64,000 nt of DNA, taken from positions 10,892,214 to 10,956,213 of the forward strand of contig CM036188.1 of assembly GCA_020631735.1 (NCBI GenBank). The letters run 5' to 3'. Position 1 is the stretch's first letter; each line of letters begins with the position of its first letter. Position numbers and translations under genes: made by a program. Positions 1 through 12,000 of the stretch are shown one piece after another. A model generated the notes under the pieces. That model was not told the origin of the DNA. It saw only the letters and a program-made list of their open reading frames with translations, and did no database searches. The stretch comes from Saccharum officinarum (lineage: Eukaryota; Streptophyta; Magnoliopsida; Poales; Poaceae).

Positions 1-3000
1 ATGAGCAGGATGTCGTTAATTCTTTAAAATCTTTAAAAGACTAGGAGTATAATAGAATGACTAAGAATGCTAAACTAAGGGAGGAGAACTTTGTTTTAGT
101 AGAAGATGCTTTAACCGTTTGTTCTAATGAAGATAGTGTAGATCTTGAAGCTTTAAATCTTATTTGTTCGGAAGTTGCAGAAGGGCTTGGTGATGGGGTT
201 GTGATCCTTTGATTTTACAAACCCCTGTATCACAAAAAAGAGAAGGCACCCTAAACATAAAAATAAAAGTTTTAAAAGTAAGTCCAGATGAAAGGAATTT
301 TTTGGAATTATAATGGGTTCGCGGATGGTAAAAAATATAGTTTTTTGTCAGACTTAACAAAGAAAAAAATCTAGACTTCATTGCCTTATCGGAAACTGGT
401 AGAGCTAGCTTTCCACAAAATACTCTCAACACAATCTGTGCTGGTAGAGATCTTTTTTGGCACTGTATGGCTTCACGGGGTAGATCCGGTGGCATGATTC
501 TAGGTGTTCATTTGTTGAATTTTGACATTAGAGAAAATTGAGGAAGGATATTTTTTATTCGTTTTAAATTACGACACAAAGAAGATCATTTTAAGTTTAA
601 TCTTATTTCAGTCTATGGTCCGGCTCAGATGGAGCACAAGTCACATTTCTTGTCTGAAATGGTTCGAGTATGTTCAAAAGAAACTATACCCATGGTTATA
701 GGTGGTGATTTTAATATTATTCGCAGATCGGACGAGAAAAATAATGATAATTACAATGATAGATGACTTTTTTTGTTCAATGCAGTAATTGATGCCCTAA
801 ACCTTAGAGAAATTGATCTATCAGGAAGGAAGTATACCTGGGCTAATAATCTGCCTAACCAAACTTTTAAAAAATTGGACAGAGTTCTAGTATGTATAGA
901 TTTTGAGTCGAAGTATGCTCTTACAACTGTTCATACGCTAAATAGAGAAATATCTGATCATACACCTTTGATCTTCTCTACAAACAACCCATTCTCAACC
1001 TATCAGCCACATTTCAAATTTGAACTTGGCTGGTTGTTAAGAGATGGATTCTGTGAGATGGTTTCACAGGTTTGTTAGAATACTCTAGTTTTAGGTTCAC
1101 CTATTGACAGATGACAGATGAAAATGAGAAGGGTTCGTCAACATCTTAGAGGATGGGCGAAGCATGTAAGTGGTGTGTACAAGAAAGAAAAAACAACACT
1201 TTTAAATAAGTTGGACGAACTAGATAAAAAGACAGAACACACTTTGCTAAATAACTCGGAAAGAGATCTAAAACACATTTTAAATGAAAGGCTTGCAGAA
1301 TTACTAAGAGAGGAGGAACTCAAGTGGTACCAAAGGGCTAAAGTGAAACACCTTTTAAAAGGAGATGCAAACACAAATATTATCACTTGCTAGCCAATGG
1401 TAGACATAGAAAGACTCGTATTTTCCCTGCTGGAGGATGGTGATAGTATTTTAACTGGTGATGCTCAACTTAAAGAGCATATTATTAGTTATTATAAAAA
1501 CCTGTTCGGTCCATCTGAAGATTCTCTATTATCTTTAGATGAATCTCGGACGGAGGACATCCCTCAAGTTTCTGATCTGGAAAATGAGTTCTTGACAGAA
1601 CCTTTCACTCAAGAGGAAGTTAGGATAATAATTTTCTAAATGGAACATAATAAGGCGCCCGGCCCGGATGGTTTTCCACCGGAGTTTTATCAGGTCTTTT
1701 GGGGTTTAATTAAAGATGATTTGATGTCATTGTTTTCTAATTTTCATCATGGAACCTTACCTCTAAATCGTCTTAATTTCGAAAACATAATCTTGTTGCC
1801 TAAAAAGAAGGATGCAAGAGTTATTCAACAATACATGCCGATCTATTTGTTGAATGTCTCTTTTAAAATCTTCACAAAAGTTGCAACAAATAGATTAACT
1901 ACTATTGCCCAGAAGCTTATAAGACCAACTCAAACAGCCTTCTTACCAGGAAGAAATATTATGGAGGACGCAGTTATTCTGCATGAAACACTTCATGAAC
2001 TACACACAAGAAAACAAGATGGTGTGATTTTTAAAATAGACTTTGAAAAAGCTTATGATAAAGTAAAATGGAGCTTTCTACAGCAAACTTTAAGGACGAA
2101 GGGTTTTTCACAAAAATAGTGTGAATGGGTACAAAATTTTACACAAGGAGACAACGTAAATATTAAGGTTAATGACCAACTTGGGTCCTATTTCCAGACT
2201 AAAAAGGGGCTAAGGCAAGGTGACCCCATGTCACCCATACTATTTAATATAGTGGTTGATATGTTGGCCATACTAATTACCAGAGCAAAAGAAGAAGGAC
2301 AAATAGAAGGATTTATTCCACATCTTATTCAAGATGGTTTGTCAATCCTTCAGTACGCGGATGACACAGTGATCTTTATGAGCCATGACGTTGAAAAGGC
2401 AGTCAACATGAAACTGTTGCTAAGCACTTTCGAGCAACTATCTGGCTTAAAGATTAATTTCCACAAAAGCGAAGTCTTTTGTTTTGGAAAAGCTAAAGAT
2501 CACGAAGAGTTTTATTCGCAACTGTTTGGATGTGTCATTGGTAAATTCCCCTTTCGCTACCTGGGGTTGCCTATGCATTTTAGGAAATTATATAATAAAG
2601 ACTGGAAGAATGTTGAAGAGAGAATTGAGAAAAGACTTAGTGGTTGGAAAGGTAAAATTCTAACAGTCGGCGGTCGATTGATCCTTATAAACTCGGTACT
2701 GTCCAGTTTACCGATGTTTATGATGTCATTCTTCGAACTGCCGAAAGGAGTGCTGAAAAAAATCGACTATTTTAGATCTCGCTTCTATTGGCAAAATGAC
2801 CCACACAAAAGAAATATAGATTAGTTAAATGGGAAATCATGTGTCAGCCTAAGGACTAGGGAGGTCTTGGGATTCAAAATTTAGAGATTCAAAATAAATG
2901 TTTGCTTAGTAAGTGGTTGTTCAAATTATTAAATGAGGATGGGCTATGGCAAGAGTTACTAAGAAACAAGTATATTAAAAATAGGACTCTAGGAAGTTGT

Positions 3001-4115
3001 GAAAAGAAACCAACGGATTCGCATTTCTGGAAAAGTCTTATGAATGTTAAAGATTCCTTCATGAAGTTAGGACATTTCAATGTAAAAGATGGGTCACAGA
3101 CCAGATTTTGGGTAGATACTTGGCTGGGCAACAAACCTCTCAAAGATAAATTTCCTGCGTTGTTTAATATTGTAAGAAGAAAACAAGACTCTATTGCTAT
3201 AGTTATGAGTTCCCCCTTACTAAACATTTCGTTTCGAAGAAATCTGGTGGGTGCGAACTTATCAAACTGGAATCGAATTGTAGCTTTTTTACAACAAGTC
3301 AACTTATCGCAGGAAAGGAATGTGTTTGTATGGGGCTTAAAGGCCTCTGGGATTTTTACAGTCAAGTCTATGTATGCTGCATCAATTAACAATGGAGCGA
3401 GAGTGTCGCAAGATATTTGACAAACGAAACTTCCAATGAAAATAAAGGTTTTCATGTGGTATTTGAAAAGATGAGTGATTTTAAGCAAAGATAACTTGGT
3501 TAGGAGAAATTGGTCTGGAGACAAAAACTTGTTGTGTCTGCCATTTCTCAGAGACAATACAACACCTCTTTTTTGATTGCTTTTATGCTAAATTTTTGTG
3601 ACGTTCTATACATATACTTTTTGGGATTTCACCACCTATGAATATAAATGATTTGTTTGTTCACTGGTCCAAAGTGGGTAACAAAAAGTATAATACATTG
3701 CTATTAACAGCAGCTGCAGCACTACTGTGGGTAATTTGGCTAACAAAAAATGAGGTAGTTTTTGACAAATGCAAACTCAATTTTTTTTGTAGGTACTGTT
3801 CCGAGGGACACACTGGCTATGTCAATGGGCGAAATTGCAGCGGCATGACGATCGGAAAGATCAAATGATCTCTGTGGCACAACACCTAGAGACGTCGGCT
3901 TTAGAGTTTTTTTGGTTCAAATGGTTGGCTTTCGCAAAGACATGTTGGTTTTGTTTAGTCAAGAACTTTTCACTTGTTCAGTTAGTCGTGTGAGTGGTTG
4001 TAAGTTTATTACAACCGAACTGTGTGCCCGTGTTTGGAGTTTGTAATAATTGGCATGATTCTATTCTTGATAGATGAAGCCAGATATTTTATCCTTTATC
4101 TAAAAAAAGAAAAAA
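1..4115 (+). mobile_element. Decayed L1-type LINE (non-LTR retrotransposon), 5' end outside window
   Basis: Successive plus-strand frames read an APE-type endonuclease (about 290-1080, GGDFNIIRRSD and FKKLDRVL), a reverse transcriptase (about 1640-2820) and a C-terminal zf-RVT region (about 3340-3560). RT motifs seen are APGPDGFPPEFYQ (1655), FKIDFEKAYDKVKW (2030), QGDPMSPILFNIV (2218) and QYADDTVIF (2351). The copy ends near 4115 in an A-rich tail (taaaaaaagaaaaaag) after a gatgaagcc-type 3' UTR usual for plant LINEs. Stops and frameshifts break the ORF at least eight times, so it is dead. The first 290 bases would be the ORF1/ORF2 junction. Family placement is confident; the clade within L1 is not resolved. 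Confidence 0.93.
290..3870 (+). pseudogene. LINE ORF2 pseudogene (endonuclease - reverse transcriptase - zf-RVT)
   Basis: Intact, this protein would nick target DNA and copy the LINE RNA at the nick. The endonuclease begins near 291 (MKGIFWNYNG). The RT catalytic YADD is at about 2354-2365 and is preserved. Stops interrupt the frame at about 540, 763, 1076, 1391, 1637, 2117, 2822 and 3418, and no long ORF spans two domains. The tail with WGLKASGIFTVKSMYA (about 3333-3380) matches the start of the zf-RVT region. Codon use is AT-rich, unlike the two host genes. Confidence 0.88.
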
Positions 4116-4442
4116 GCTCAAGCAGATAAGTTCAGGATATTTTGGGAGTAGTTTTCTTTATAAAGATAGCGGGATCGAAGACCTGCTCGAGAGATTTTTG
4201 AATCATTCACAATCCGCAAAAGCCCTAGAAACGCTATAATTGACCCAATGTCCTTGCCAAAGACATGATGTACTAGAACATGAATTTACAAGAATGAAAT
4301 TTCAACTTGATAGTACTTAGAGATAATGGCTGAGCTACAAACAAAAGAAGGTAGGTGATTGTTGTCGACAAGGTGAATAGTCAAGCTGCAATCACAACGA
4401 AAGATCTCTGTCACCAAGCTGGTTACATGCTTGGAGACAAGC

Positions 4443-4690
4443 TTATATGGGGATTTTCACCTCTAATGGGCCCGCCCTCTGTGTCTTCCTCACTGGTGGT
4501 GGTGCCATTAGTAGTGTCATCAGCAGGGCTCTCAGCCACGCCTTCGTTGGCTTCCTCGTCGGAGACCAAATCAACCAAGGTTCCATGTCTTCGAGGATGC
4601 CAATGGCAGCGTGGTTGAGTTCGACAAAGAGCTCCCTTGCAAGCTTCGTATCACCGCGGGCAGCACCCCCTTTCTTCGGGAAGACCGGTG
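4443..4690 (-). pseudogene. Short coding-like fragment, unrecognised
   Basis: The minus strand reads a clean acidic, coding-like stretch (for example KLARELFVELNHAAIGI) ending in a Thr/Glu-rich tail that switches frame near 4580. It abuts the 5' end of the solo LTR at 4689. It resembles low-complexity gag-associated or host-gene debris, but I cannot name the family. Nothing else is recognisable from 4116 to 4440. Confidence 0.25.
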
Positions 4691-5127
4691 TAACAGCCCA
4701 GGGACCAAATGGGCCCAAATCGCGGAATAGGCCGATACTACTGTAGCCTAGGGGCAGGGGGTACTGTGGATAGGGTACTGTACATCCGGACTCCTGGACT
4801 GCACCGGCCTAGTACTACAGCTCGGACACTGTAGCAGACTGTACTGTTCGCCGAATTGGACCAGGACGAATTCGGTATACTGTAGCTCAGGTACTGTTCA
4901 CCAGTTATTGTAGCATCGCAAAACACTGTGCGCCTAGAAGTTTAGTATATACCGTGAGTCTGAGGATCGTCTGACCAGCTTAAATACCAGAGCCAGAGAC
5001 GCGTAGTAACCTTCGATTAACCGTTTTGAGCGAAGCGAGGATGAAAGCTCAAGCGGGTTGCTACGCAAGTGGGACCACTCCTCGGCAGAGTGGGCCTAGG
5101 CTGTGTATGTCAGGACTGGATGTTACA
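4689..5127 (+). mobile_element. Solo LTR of an LTR retrotransposon (439 bp, TSD ACCGG)
   Basis: The segment starts TGTAACAGCCC and ends GGATGTTACA, so it has TG...CA ends with short inverted repeats. It is flanked on both sides by the exact 5-base duplication ACCGG (4684-4688 and 5128-5132). There is no internal domain, so the structure is a solo LTR left by LTR-LTR recombination. It is rich in tactgtagc / gtactgttcac motifs. A diverged relative ends at 52496. Orientation is arbitrary because no PBS, PPT or coding region remains. Confidence 0.93.
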
Positions 5128-5414
5128 ACCGGTATCCAAAATCTCCTTTAGTCGTTTATTGACTTTTGATTTAGTACGAATCGGACAGATTGGCATATCA
5201 ATGTATAAATAAAATCCTAAACATGCTGGAATAGAAACAAAAAGACAAAGGCTACCTTCGGCCTTTTCTCTGTTCGGTCATTTCCGCCCTTGTACAGAAA
5301 AGTGAGGGCATCACGGGCTGCCAAGGGAATGAGTCTCCATCGGGTAAAAGATTTCGCCCACGTGAACAGCAGTTAAGCTTCATTCCGAAGAAGCTTAATC
5401 CATCTAGTTGTTTT
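5128..5414. other. Gene-free flank of solo LTR
   Basis: AT-rich sequence with no ORF of note, repeat end or motif that I recognise. Confidence 0.5.
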
Positions 5415-5545
5415 CAGGGGCGGAACTAGCACAAATTTTGAATGGCGACCTGTTATACAACTAGACGAAAAAATATATATTTTGTTTGGAAAGAATTTGA
5501 GTGGGGGCACGTGCCCCCTCTCATTGTGTACTAGGTCCACCCAAT
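5415..5545 (+). mobile_element. hAT-type MITE remnant
   Basis: The left end CAGGGGCGGAACTAGC is a typical plant hAT terminus. It is followed by the G/C palindrome gggggcacgtgccccc at about 5503-5518, also usual in this MITE type. The right end (ctaggtccaccc, 5531-5542) matches the inverted terminus only in part, and I cannot fix a clear 8-base duplication. The long minus-strand ORF across 5373-5837 overlaps this element and is judged spurious. Confidence 0.5.
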
Positions 5546-6030
5546 CGGTGGCCACACATGAAGTGGCGTCATCGGGCTCGACAAGCTGCAAGCCACATGC
5601 GGTTACTTTGATGTGTCTTAGGGTCATGGGGGCTTGGAGGAGCACGTTGTCGATCAAACATTCAAACGACATAGTAAAATGATGGCACCAAGCTGCATGA
5701 TTCATTGGGAGCAGGCCATCACGACAGTGTGATGTGTGGTGGAATCTAGCCCATGAGACAAATCTGGGAAGGACACGGAAGAAAAAGAGAGATGACTGCT
5801 TGCTTTGATTATCGATGCAGGCTTTGCAATGGTACATATGACATATTTAGCGGTCGTATGAAGACTCTAGACCAAGACCTTACCTATGTTAACATCTGAG
5901 GAGTATGTTACTATGTTTCATACCCAATATAGTGGGTACAGGTACAAGTGTGCTTAGTCACTCAAGAAGCATAAGATGGTGAGAGTCACATATTTAGATA
6001 TTGAATATCACATATTTAGATATTGAATAT
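5546..6030. other. No recognisable feature
   Basis: No gene recognised. A short direct duplication of tcacatatttagatattgaatat lies at about 5986-6030. Confidence 0.4.
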
Positions 6031-6034
6031 TTTA

Positions 6035-6170
6035 TCTATATATGTAACAAAAGTTATGTATCTAAATAGTGTATGTCTAAATGCATAAAAAAGGCTATGT
6101 ACCGATACTAAAAAAAGGCTATGTACCTTAAAAAGTCAGATTGACTTATAATTAGAAAGAGAAGAGAATA
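6035..6170. mobile_element. Stowaway-like MITE fragment
   Basis: The motifs tatgtatctaaatagtgtat, gcataaaaaaggctatgtac and gacttataatta are the internal body of the common grass MITE whose relatives lie at 20698 and 30541. The CTCCCTCCGT-type ends are lost. A duplicated aaaaaaggctatgtac is visible inside. Confidence 0.45.
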
Positions 6171-6344
6171 TTTCTCAATCTATGGATCCTCCTTGTGTAA
6201 TAATGCTATACAATCCCTGCATCAACATGTGCGATATCGTTTAGTTTTCTATTACAAGAAAACAACCACTCACGATTGAGGCTCCTGGAGAGGGGGATTT
6301 TTTTTTTTGAGAGGAAGTCAGCTATTCTGCTCGTGCGAAATTGA

Positions 6345-6570
6345 TTGAGATCGCTTGGGCCAACGTAGCAATTTATGTCCCAAAATCCAACAACTAAGTG
6401 AGGCCTAATAAAAGGCCTACATATAACTACCGGGCCTCTGATTTTCCCAAGAGAGATGGGCATTTTCCAACGTTTCCCCATGATGATATAACCTGGGCCA
6501 TACCTTTGTTGGGCTTGCAGGACCAAACTCCAAATGCCTAACGCTAGCGCCCCAAGGCCCAAGCTAGCCC
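6345..6570 (+). promoter_or_regulatory. Promoter-like region with GGCCCA (site II) motifs
   Basis: Several TGGGCC/GGCCCA-type elements (near 6355, 6497, 6512 and 6556) sit just before a CpG-rich stretch. Such clusters are typical of TCP-regulated promoters of broadly expressed plant genes. No TATA box is obvious. A transcript start is inferred, not shown. Confidence 0.3.
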
Positions 6571-6716
6571 GGCCCGCCATTTCCATCCACTCGCCGTTCT
6601 CCCACACACAACACTGGCCGGCCGCGCGGCGGATCGCCGCCCCTCGCATCCTCGTCGCGCCGCCGCACCGCGCGTGTCTTTCGTGTTCGACGGAATGCCC
6701 CTGCTGGCGGGGAGAG
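6560..6716 (+). other. Possible first exon of an unidentified gene
   Basis: Strongly GC-rich and CpG-rich DNA ends in a plausible splice donor (GAGAG|GTACTT at 6716/6717). An ATG at 6534 opens a 99-codon frame rich in Pro, Ala and Arg that matches nothing I know. It may be the 5' UTR or first exon of a gene later disrupted by the retrotransposon at 8486, or chance. Confidence 0.2.
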
Positions 6717-7308
6717 GTACTTGCCATTCCCCCTCCCCACGCGCGCTATATTGCAGGTGCCTTTTACTGTGTTCTCGCGTCGCTGCCGCGGTTTCTGCAT
6801 CCCCTGAACCCCGGTGATTTCGAGGAAACATGAGCGTATTCGAATTTCGACGGAGGGTTCTTCACGGAGGACTTATGAGCTCGCGCCATCGTTGTCTGTG
6901 TGGACCTGTGTCGCGCTGCCCCATGCGCGCCACGGGAACGCCTTGCGACGAGCTCCTCCTGCTGGCTGGCTGCTCTGTATTGGCTCTCGTGCACCAGTTG
7001 GGTGTGAGATGGATGTGCAGTGACTGTTTAAGTTGGTGACAGGTGTTTCGCAAGTTGTCAAGTAGATGTTTCTAGGATGGGTCCGACTCATTGATGGACG
7101 ATTAATAACAAGCTGAGGAAAACTCATTTTGAAGCAAGAAACTTGCTCACAAGATTAACTGCAGATGTGATTTGCCGGATGTAGATGATGGCCTAAATGA
7201 ATAGTCACTTTAACACCACATTTCAAAATAGGCATCTTACTTTTGGTTTAGTCTGCTTGTCTTCTAAGTTCGTTCTGATATACATACAAGGACCTCATGA
7301 CCTGCAGG

Positions 7309-7440
7309 GACTCCATCCACGCATTCCTTCATGAAGATGGCAGCTCAGGTTACTGGACACCTAGTCATCGTCGTCGTCAGAACTCAATAGGTTTTCTACG
7401 TTTTAAGGATGGATCGTGGTCATGTGGGGACTTCTGCTGA
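7309..7440 (+). other. Exon-like coding fragment, unrecognised
   Basis: After a plausible acceptor (cctgcag|g, ~7308) one frame reads SIHAFLHEDGSSGYWTP followed by a basic RRRQNS stretch and FKDGSWSCGDFC to a stop at about 7440. The composition is protein-like, but I do not recognise it. It could be a remnant exon of the locus that starts near 6560. Confidence 0.2.
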
Positions 7441-8485
7441 TTGAGAAGGACTGAACGAGAAGGAGCAATCACCTTCCCGTGGTACTGCCTGTCATCATGT
7501 GCTAAATTATTGTCACGTGAGTAGTGACACTGCTGCTCCAAAGATCTATGTCAGGGCTTACATTGACAGGTTCCTCATCCAGGTCAATAATGTCGTGCTA
7601 CCGAGACCCCATCTTGCATAATAGCAGCACTATCATCTTGAACTGTGCGTAGCAGATGGAAGCGCAGGTGTGGGGGCCGGCCTTTTGCTCATCTGAAGTT
7701 CTGAACGGATCACCATCTTGTACATCAGTTCTGGTATTATCGTAACGCTGTATGTTCTTAGCTATGCAAAATTTTGCTATTGTAGAAGTTCGTGTGGAAG
7801 TTGGATCTCTTTTCCGCTTTGCTTTCGTTTGCCCGAGCACTGCACTCGCTGGATACTGTTACTGTACTGAAGTACACGACGAGCTCTGGAAATTTCGTTA
7901 GGTTCTCCTTTGCTCAGGTGCTCTTCCTTTTATGCCCTTTGCATTTTCTTATCTTTAGTAGTTATTAGTTAAATTCTGTGTTGCAGTTTGTTATCTTACG
8001 TTTTCTTCATTTTTATTGGAATAGTATTATCGTTGAACGTACCCATCTAGGTTTTATATCCATATTGCTTTTAGCTTGATGATTATTTAATGAATCATTC
8101 TGGCTTGAGCAATTGGTATCCAAGTGTCCCTGAGGATTTTGACAAATTTTTTTATTGGAACTTAAGTTTTGCAGCAATAATTGTTTACTGTCTGTCCTAG
8201 CTCCGGCATGGCAATGAGCAGGAACATTCTAGAAATAATAACGGACACTTTTGCTCCACTTTTAATTATCTAATGACAAGCAGTTGTTTCCAGTTTGCAA
8301 GCACATGCTTTTTTTTCATTTTTTTGAAAATGAACTGTGCTATTCAGTACTATGCCTTTTCCTTTTTTTAAAAAAGATTTCTGTATTTTCATTGCTCATA
8401 AATAAACATTAATGTGATTTTCCTACTAGCATGTTGTTTCTGTTATGATTACTGATTAGTCTCCTTTGAGGATCTTGAGGTATTC
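7441..8485. other. Gene-free stretch before the Reina-like element
   Basis: Intron- or intergenic-like AT-rich DNA with T-runs. No coding region or repeat end was found. The Reina-like element inserted at its right edge (target TATTC). Confidence 0.4.
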
Positions 8486-8916
8486 TGTCATGTGGGGCCA
8501 CGGCTACCACCGTCGTAGGCGTAACCGCGACGTGAGGCGGGCCACGGAGCGCGCTGAGCGCGATGCCCAGGCCAGCACGCGCGATGCGCAGGAAACATCC
8601 AGTGGCTAGGATAGAAAGAAGGAAGATTTGATTTGCTATTTTTCCCTAGAATCAAGGATTAGTTAGTTTCCTTTTCAACAACTAGAATCAAGGATTAGTT
8701 AGTTTCCTTTTCAATCAGCCCAAGAGGCTATATGTATGGATCTAGGGTCATTTGATAAAGCAAGCTAGATCAATTATCCTAAACTTCCCTCTCTTCCCCA
8801 AAGACTCTCAAGCCCGATCACCGTGAGGGGTATAACCTCCAGATCGGAAGACACGGCTGACGGCTACGACCTTCGTAGCCGCGGGCTGCCTACCCACGAT
8901 CTCCAGGCACTTGACA
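8486..8916 (+). repeat. 5' LTR of Reina-like element
   Basis: It is bounded by TG...CA. It holds a 36-bp tandem duplication (8646-8681 and 8682-8716), a ctatatgta box near 8730 as possible TATA, and the first 31 codons of the ORF that runs into gag. At all seven sites that differ from the 3' LTR it carries T or A where the 3' copy has C or G. Confidence 0.97.
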
Positions 8917-8919
8917 ACC

Positions 8920-8930
8920 TGGTATCAGCT
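8920..8930 (+). promoter_or_regulatory. Primer-binding site (initiator Met-tRNA type)
   Basis: TGGTATCAGCT starts three bases after the LTR end. It matches the first nine bases of the usual plant PBS (TGGTATCAGAGC) complementary to initiator methionine tRNA, with divergence at the 3' part. Confidence 0.85.
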
Positions 8931-9041
8931 ACCAGACGATCATCTTCCACTACTCCTTCCACCGCCGCCGCGCCATCAGCCCTCCACGCCCAGCCGCCAC
9001 CACCACACTTCCCCTCCGCATCCACCGCTACTTCTGTCGCC

Positions 9042-12000
9042 ATGGCAGAACCCACGCTCGCTGATCTTCTTGCCCAGATGCAGGCCATGACCGCCGACCT
9101 TGCCGCGCTGAAGACCGACATGGCCTCCATGAAGGCTCAGTCCGAGTCGTCCGGATCAGGGGGCGTCGAGGGCCACCGTCAGCTCGGGCCGCGCGAGCAG
9201 GAGTTTCACCCGAAACACAAGAAGTGGGATTTTCCCCGCTTCGACGGCACCACCGATCCGATGCTCTTCACCAACAAGTGCGAGGCCTATTTCCGCCAAC
9301 ATCGCACCACGGTCGACGAGCGCGTGCTCATGGCGTCGTACCATCTGGATGACGTCGCGCAGCTCTGGTTCATCCAGCTGCAGACGGATGACGGCACGCC
9401 GAACTGGAGCCACTTCAAGGATCTCCTCAACCTGCGGTTCGGCCCTCCCCTCCGTTCCGCGCCCATGTTCGAGCTCGCCGAATGCCGGCGCACGGGCACC
9501 GTGGCGGACTACTCCAACCAATTCCAGGCTCTCCTTCCGCGCGCGGGCCGGCTCGAGGAGGCGCAACGCGTGCAGCTCTATACCGGGGGCCTTCTTCCAC
9601 CGCTCAGCAACGCCGTCCGGCTGCACCACCCGGCCACCCTCGCCGAGGCCATGAGCCTGGCGTGTGAGGTGGAGATGATGGAGGCCTCCCGTCCGCCGCC
9701 GCCACTGCCTTCCCGAGCGCCCCAGCGCGACGTTCTGCCCGCCCCGGCGCCACGGCCGGCGCTACCGGCCCCCCAGCAGCCCCTGGCGCTCCCGGCGCCA
9801 CCTGTACCCGGACAGCAGGGTCGCGGCGAGGGACCTCAACGTCGACTCTCCCCGGCTGAGATGGCGGAACGGCGCCGCCAAGGCCTCTGCTTCAACTGCA
9901 ACGAACCGTACACCCGGGGCCATAACCGCTTCTGCAAACGCCTCTTCTTCGTTGACGGGGTGGAGGTCGATGACGCCGTGGACGCTACGGAGGCAGCACA
10001 CGCCGCGACGGAGGCACCAGCAGCCGAAGCACCCTGCTACTCCCTCCATGCCGTCACTGGCGTTCCTGTCGCGGACACCATCCAGATCACGGTGTCCGTG
10101 GGGGCGGCCTCCCTCCTCGCCTTGCTCGACAGCGGCTCCACGCATAGTTTCATCGGCGAGGACGCGGCGCGCCGTACAGGCCTGCCGATCCAGGATCGGG
10201 CACGCCTGACCGCCACGGTCGCCAATGGCGAGCGCGTGGCCTGCCCGGGCGTCATCAGGAACGCCCCCTTCTCCATCAACGACACAGCCTTCCACACCGA
10301 TCTCTTTGTGATGCCTCTTGCAGGGTACGAGGTTGTGCTGGGCACCTGCTGGATGGGCACACTCGGTCCCATCGTGTGGAACTTCGCGGATCACGCGATG
10401 TCCTTCCACCAAGACGACCGCACCATCACGTGGGCGGGCGTGCCGTCTTCGTCCGCCGCCAGTCTGCGCACCATCGCGGCGGCCAGTGGGACGCTCCTAG
10501 ACGAGCTCCTGGCCGCCTATGAGGACGTCTTCGCCACACCTTCGGGCCTGCCGCCACAGCGCACGTGGGACCACGCCATCGTCCTCAAACCCGGCTCGGC
10601 CCCCGTCGCCGTGCGGCCCTACCGCTATCCCGCGGCGCACAAAGATGAGCTGGAGCGCCAGTGCGCTGCCATGATTGAGCAGGGCGTCGTCCGTCGCAAC
10701 GATTCGCCCTTCTCCTCCCCGGCCCTCCTCGTCCACAAGGCCGACGGCTCGTGGAGATTCTGCGTCGACTACCGCGCCCTCAACGCGCTGACCGTCAAGG
10801 ACGCCTTCCCTATCCCGGTGGTGGATGAGCTCCTCGACGAGCTCCACGGCGCGCGCTTCTTCACCAAGCTCGACTTGCGCTCGGGCTACCACCAGGTGCA
10901 GATGTGCGCTGAGGACATCCACAAGACGGCGTTCCGTACCCACGACGGCCTCTACGAATTTCTGGTGATGCCGTTCGGGCTGTGCAACGCCCCGGCCACG
11001 TTCTAGGCACTGATGAACGACGTCCTCCGGGCTTACCTTCGGCGGTTCGTCCTAGTCTTTTTCGATGACATATTGATCTATAGTACCTCCTGGGCAGATC
11101 ATCTCCGCCACCTGTGCATCGTCTTCAAGCTCCTGCGCCAGCACCGCCTGTTCGTCAAGCGCTCCAAGTGTTGTTTTGGTGTGGACGCCGTTGCCTATCT
11201 GGGCCACACCATCTCAGCAGCCGGCGTCGCCATGGACCTCAGCAAGGTCCAAGCCATCCACGAGTGGCCTCGGCCCCGTTCCGCGCGGGCGGTCCGTGGC
11301 TTCCTTGGGTTGGCAGGCTATTATCGGAAGTTCTTCCACAACTACGGCTCCATCGCCGCGCCCCTCACGGCGCTCTTGAAGAAGGACGGCTTCACTTGGG
11401 GGTCTGCCGCCGAGGAGGCGTTCGGCGCACTCAAGGCCGCAGTAACTTCGGCGCCGGTCTTGGCCTTGCCGGACTTTACCAAACTGTTCGTGGTGGAGTG
11501 CGATGCGTCGACATACGGCTTCGGCGCCGTTCTTTTGCAGGAGGGCCATCCCATCGCCTTCTTCAGCAGACCGGTGGCGCCCCGACACCGCTCTCTCGCG
11601 GCGTATGAGCGGGAGCTCATTGGCCTCGTGCTCGCAGTGCGGCACTGGAGGCCATATCTGTGGGGCCGCCACTTCCTCGTCAAGACGGACCACCATAGCC
11701 TCAAGTTTCTGCTGGATCAACGCCTTGCCACCATTCCCCAGCACCATTGGGTTGGCAAGCTGCTCGGCTTCGACTTCGCCGTCGAGTACAAGTCCGGGGC
11801 AACTAACGTCGTGGCGGACGCCCTCTCGCGTCGCGATGCTGAGGAGGACAGCCTGGGCGGTCTCCGCGCCATCTCGGCCCCGCGTTTTGACTACATCAGC
11901 CGTCTCCGCCAGGCACAGGCCGTCGACCCTGCCCTGGTCGCGATCCACGACGAGGTGTGCGCGGGCTCCAGAACCGCTCCATGGGCGGTCAGGGACGACA

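Noticed and set aside
2889..3557. 222-codon minus-strand ORF
   Set aside because: Complement of the LINE RT/zf-RVT region.
5373..5837. 154-codon minus-strand ORF
   Set aside because: Overlaps a hAT MITE terminus and has no domain pattern.
9762..10412. 216-codon minus-strand ORF
   Set aside because: Shadow of the gag-protease coding region, no domain.
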